Assembly: GCA_016873455.1 (NCBI GenBank)
Contig: VGXE01000015.1
Coordinates: 1-37,061 of the forward strand
DNA: 37,061 nucleotides
Direction: 5' to 3'
DNA from: Nitrospira sp.
GTDB lineage: Bacteria > Nitrospirota > Nitrospiria > Nitrospirales > Nitrospiraceae
The notes under the pieces are model-generated. The model was not told the origin of the DNA. It did not search any database and saw nothing but the letters and a program-made list of their open reading frames with translations. A program made the translations under genes and the position numbers. Below are positions 34,412-37,061 of the stretch, piece by piece; the stretch's first letter is position 1, and each line of letters starts with the position of its first letter.

Positions 34412-36067
34412 ATGGGCGACAAAGCTACCATTGGTTCCGCAGTGTTAGATCGTCTGCATCGCCTGGGCGTCCGTCATATTTTCGGCATTCCCGGCGACTA
34501 TGTCCTGTCGCTTTTTCAGCTGATCGAAGCGTCTCCGATCACACACATTGCCACCACCCGCGAAGATTGCGCCGGATTCGCTGCGGACGCCTATGCGCGG
34601 ATCAACGGCATCGGCGCCGTCTGTGTCACCTACTGCGTCGGCGGGCTGAATACGGTCAATGCCATCGCCTGTGCCTATGCCGAACGTTCGCCGGTAGTAT
34701 TGCTGACCGGCTCGCCTGGGCTTTCGGAGCGAATACGCACGCCGTATCTCCACCATATGGTCAGGGATTTTTCAACACAGCGCGAAGTATTCGAACGCAT
34801 GACGGTCGCAGCCGTGACGCTCGACGATCCATTGACCGCCGAACGTGAAATGGACCGGGCGTTTGCCGCGTTGCTGCGTTATCGGCGCCCCATTTATCTG
34901 GAAATCCCGCGAGACATGGTCTTTACGCCGCTGGGCGGCGCGATGAAGCCGATCTGCCTGGAGGATGAACCGAGCGATCCGGCCGCCCTGGAAGAAGCGG
35001 TGGGGGAAGTCCGCACCATGCTGGCCTCGGCGAAGCGTCCGGCCATGCTGGTCGGCGCGGAGGTTGGCCGGTTTGGCTTGCAGGACGACCTCGCCAAGCT
35101 GGTCGAGCGGATGAACATTCCCATTGCCTCGACGCTGCTGGGGAAATCCATCATCAGGGAAGACCATCCGCTCTATGTCGGCGTATACGGCGGCCTCATC
35201 GGGCGCGACGACGTGCAGCAGTTCATCAACGAGTCCGATTGTCTCTTGATCCTCGGTTCGATCCTTTCGGACGTCGAAGACCTGGACGCCCGCTCACCGT
35301 TGCTTTCCGAAGGGCGAACCATTCATGCCACGGCCGACCGCGTCGCCATCAAACACCACCGGTATGAATCCATCAAATTCCAGGATTTTGTCCAGGCCCT
35401 CGTACAGGCGCCGCTCCCTTCTTTCCCATTACGAAAACCGCCGGGGCGCACGACGGCCGCTTCCCCACCTCCTGCCCCCGATTCACCGGTGACCCTGGAA
35501 GGTCTCTTCCGTCACCTTGATACGGTCTTGACGGACAAGACGATCGTGATTGCCGATGTCGGCGAATCGCTGTTCGCCGCAGCCGATCTGCACGTGCGCC
35601 ACCGCTTTGAATTCTTGTCGCCGGCCTACTACACATCGATGGGCTTTGCGGTGCCCGCGGCACTTGGGGCCTCGTGTGCCGACCCCAGTTTGCGGCCTAT
35701 CGTCCTTGTCGGAGACGGGGCCTTCCAGATGACCGGCACGGAGTTGGCCAGCTGCGTCCGCTATGGACTGGCGCCCATCGTCGTCTTATTGAATAATCGC
35801 GGTTATTCGACGGAACGTGAAATCCTGGAAGGGCCCTTCAACGATGTGCATGAGTGGCAGTACGAGAAACTCGTCGACCTGATCGGCGGTGGCAGAGGCT
35901 CGCGCGTGAAGACGCAGCGCGAGTTCGAAACCAGTCTGGCAGCCGCCTTCGCGGACCAGAGCCAACCCCACCTTCTCAACGTGCTCCTCAGTCCGGACGA
36001 CCGTTCACCAGGCATGGTGCGGCTCGCCCGGCGCCTCGGCAAAAAACTGTCAACGGACAAGCCGTAA
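34412..36067 (+). CDS. ThDP-dependent 2-oxoacid decarboxylase (pyruvate/indolepyruvate type)
   Basis: A 551-residue enzyme of the pyruvate/indolepyruvate/phenylpyruvate decarboxylase group. The N-terminal PYR domain has the catalytic Glu51 (TREDCAGFAADAYAR) that activates the thiazolium ring, and a His-His pair at 114-115 (PYLHHMVRDF) as in pyruvate decarboxylase. The C-terminal PP domain binds ThDP/Mg2+ through GDGAFQMTGTELASCVRYGL with NNRGYSTE. The His pair separates it from acetolactate synthases and favours a decarboxylase giving an aldehyde. The substrate is unknown. AAAGAAG lies a few bases before the ATG. It is monocistronic, with a PIN gene converging 61 bases later. Confidence 0.88.
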   Translation: MGDKATIGSAVLDRLHRLGVRHIFGIPGDYVLSLFQLIEASPITHIATTREDCAGFAADAYARINGIGAVCVTYCVGGLNTVNAIACAYAERSPVVLLTGSPGLSERIRTPYLHHMVRDFSTQREVFERMTVAAVTLDDPLTAEREMDRAFAALLRYRRPIYLEIPRDMVFTPLGGAMKPICLEDEPSDPAALEEAVGEVRTMLASAKRPAMLVGAEVGRFGLQDDLAKLVERMNIPIASTLLGKSIIREDHPLYVGVYGGLIGRDDVQQFINESDCLLILGSILSDVEDLDARSPLLSEGRTIHATADRVAIKHHRYESIKFQDFVQALVQAPLPSFPLRKPPGRTTAASPPPAPDSPVTLEGLFRHLDTVLTDKTIVIADVGESLFAAADLHVRHRFEFLSPAYYTSMGFAVPAALGASCADPSLRPIVLVGDGAFQMTGTELASCVRYGLAPIVVLLNNRGYSTEREILEGPFNDVHEWQYEKLVDLIGGGRGSRVKTQREFETSLAAAFADQSQPHLLNVLLSPDDRSPGMVRLARRLGKKLSTDKP

Positions 36068-36128
36068 CCCGGCGCCGCCCGGTTGCGATGGGCGACGCCT
36101 CTTCGGCAGCCCTCTGACTCGGTCAGGG

Positions 36129-36572
36129 TTAATCTTCTTCTGGATTCACGATGTGCAACCCCGCCGTTTTCGACGCGGCCAGCAGATGTGTATCCGCGCT
36201 GACCACAGTCAGCCGTAGCGGCTTCAATTCCAACGCCAGCGCCAAGTGCATCACTTGCTGCGACCGAAGAAACGGATATTCCAGTACCAGTTCCTTCGTC
36301 CGCAAATAGGTGTCCACCGTTGGGACGATAAAGTGAAAAAGCCCCTGTTTTGACTCAGTTTCAAATTTATAGAACACCGAATAACAGTCGTCTCGCGTGA
36401 TATGCCCCTCTTGCGCGCGCGTCGACATCATGGCGTAAAAGTCCGTCACGGACCACGTCGGCACCACGGCAACCTTGCCGCGCTTCACCAGCAACTTGTT
36501 CACAATGCGCGTGCCCCGCTCCATGCTGTATCGTTTGACGAGCGCGGTCGAGTCGAAATAATAGTACGGCAT
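36129..36572 (-). CDS. PIN-domain protein, VapC-like putative toxin
   Basis: A 147-residue single PIN domain. YYYFDSTALVKRY carries the first acidic residue (Asp7), WSVTDFYAMMS the second (Asp44), and VVSADTHLLAA the last (Asp127). Where most VapC proteins have the third acidic residue in a D-A-x-H-L-A motif, this one reads QQVMHLALAL, with Gln106 in the Asp position. If the alignment is right, metal binding and RNase activity may be weakened. It starts four bases after the stop of an upstream small gene, the usual arrangement of antitoxin then toxin. VapC toxins cleave tRNA or rRNA. Whether this one is active is uncertain. Confidence 0.8.
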   Translation of the reverse strand: MPYYYFDSTALVKRYSMERGTRIVNKLLVKRGKVAVVPTWSVTDFYAMMSTRAQEGHITRDDCYSVFYKFETESKQGLFHFIVPTVDTYLRTKELVLEYPFLRSQQVMHLALALELKPLRLTVVSADTHLLAASKTAGLHIVNPEED

Positions 36573-36576
36573 CTCC

Positions 36577-36846
36577 CTACATCCTCCCCTTCAGAATGAG
36601 TTCCGCCAGCGGCCCTGGGAGCTTGGACAGACGATCTTGCAGCTCATCCAATGGGACCTCTTCATAGCCTTCTTTCCGTAACGTATCGGCCAGATTCCCC
36701 TGGTTGAATGCCGCCGTATCCTCCTTCAGCCGGTCGTTCAAGCGCCGCTTTGCCAGCCGGCTCGAGACCTTCTGCCCGGTTTTCGTCAACCCACGTCCCC
36801 TGCTGCGCGGCGCGCGGCCTGTCACTTTCGGTCCAGTTGTACCCAC
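36577..36846 (-). CDS. Small basic protein, putative antitoxin of the PIN pair
   Basis: An 89-residue protein starting at GTG 36846, with GGAGG about 10 bases before it. The first 40 residues are strongly basic (GRAPRSRGRGLTKTGQKVSSRLAKRRL). The rest is acidic and amphipathic (EEVPLDELQDRLSKLPGPLAELILKGRM). A basic DNA-binding front and an acidic partner-binding tail is the usual antitoxin plan. I do not recognise a VapB, Phd or RHH fold. Position and spacing (four bases from the PIN start) are the main support for the antitoxin role. Its upstream region is cut by an IS5-type end 18 bases before the start codon. Confidence 0.6.
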   Translation of the reverse strand: MGTTGPKVTGRAPRSRGRGLTKTGQKVSSRLAKRRLNDRLKEDTAAFNQGNLADTLRKEGYEEVPLDELQDRLSKLPGPLAELILKGRM

Positions 36847-36863
36847 AGTCGTCCTCCCTCCTC

Positions 36864-37061
36864 GGGAAGGTCTGATTTATTCCCCGTTGGTGATGTGCTA
36901 TGAGAAATGCAGCACTGAACGGGAGGCGCATCCATGCACCAACAGACCTTTGCCGAAGTCCCCTTCGAGCAGTATCGCAAATCCACCCGCCGGGAACGGT
37001 TCCTCGATGAGATGCATCGCGTGGTGCCGTGGGCGGAATTGGTGATGGTGATCGAGCCGGT
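36864..37061 (+). mobile_element. Left end of an IS5-family insertion sequence (partial)
   Basis: From about 36864 the sequence reads GGGAAGGTCTGATTTATTCC. IS5 itself begins GGAAGGTGCGAA, so this looks like a terminal inverted repeat. About 70 bases later a transposase start follows, as in IS5. The right end lies beyond the window, so target duplication cannot be checked. The exact first base (36864 or 36865) is uncertain. Confidence 0.6.
36934..37061 (+). CDS. IS5-family transposase, N-terminal part (runs off window)
   Basis: ATG 36934 follows GGGAGG by 7 bases. The 42 visible residues begin MHQQTFAEVPFEQYRKSTRR, then ERFLDEMHRVVPWAELVMVIEP. This matches the N-terminal pattern of IS5-group transposases (in IS5: MSHQLTFADSEF, then [29 protein letters not shown]). 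The catalytic DDE residues lie past the window edge, so integrity of the gene is unknown. It would cut and paste the element. Confidence 0.85.
   Translation, partial: MHQQTFAEVPFEQYRKSTRRERFLDEMHRVVPWAELVMVIEP

Overview
The window looks like chromosomal DNA from a GC-rich, Gram-negative, free-living bacterium. Evidence for a Gram-negative envelope: several lipoprotein and periplasmic proteins, a MltD-type transglycosylase, a lipocalin and twitching-pilus ATPases. My best guess is the Nitrospira/Nitrospirota group. That rests on overall protein style (c-type cytochrome, Mo oxidoreductase with cytochrome b, HisZ, TtuA, a long SerA) and is inference, not a database result. I see no rRNA, tRNA, CRISPR array, phage genes or replication origin.

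Layout. 1-300: the end of what looks like an IS3-type insertion, which cuts the 3' end of a small helix-hairpin-helix gene. 300-4300: a secreted HExxH protein, prfC (RF3), a PilZ protein and a small membrane protein. 4500-9000 (+): ttuA-like tRNA thiolase, a DnaJ homologue, a Spy/CpxP-like periplasmic protein and ilvD. 9000-11800 (-): a methyltransferase, a GT4 glycosyltransferase and a 5'-truncated FAD oxidoreductase, resembling the remains of a surface-glycan locus. 11900-19050 (-): a TPR lipoprotein, dnaB, hisZ, serA and a class V aminotransferase. The last four are tightly packed and probably one operon, read from a good sigma70-like promoter near 19110-19136.

19270-25200: mltD-like (+), a TPR membrane protein (-), bioF (+), then the pilT and pilU pair (+). 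25200-28900 is mostly minus strand and redox-flavoured: a membrane-anchored monohaem cytochrome c, a Tat-exported sulfite-oxidase-family Mo protein overlapping a four-helix cytochrome b, a Met/Lys repeat protein and a truncated YHS-domain gene. 29090-36070: lipocalin, a YdcF/ElyC-like protein, a membrane protein, type II NADH dehydrogenase, RlmI-like methyltransferase and a ThDP-dependent 2-oxoacid decarboxylase. 36130-37061: a PIN-domain protein with a small upstream partner (toxin-antitoxin-like), whose upstream region is interrupted by the left end of an IS5-family element that runs off the window.

Most of the window is ordinary housekeeping. The most interesting points are the IS-bounded ends, three truncated genes, the PIN protein with an apparently substituted acidic residue beside an unfamiliar partner, the Mo protein/cytochrome b module, and the Met/Lys repeat protein. 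I do not see convincing evidence for a wholly new multi-gene system.
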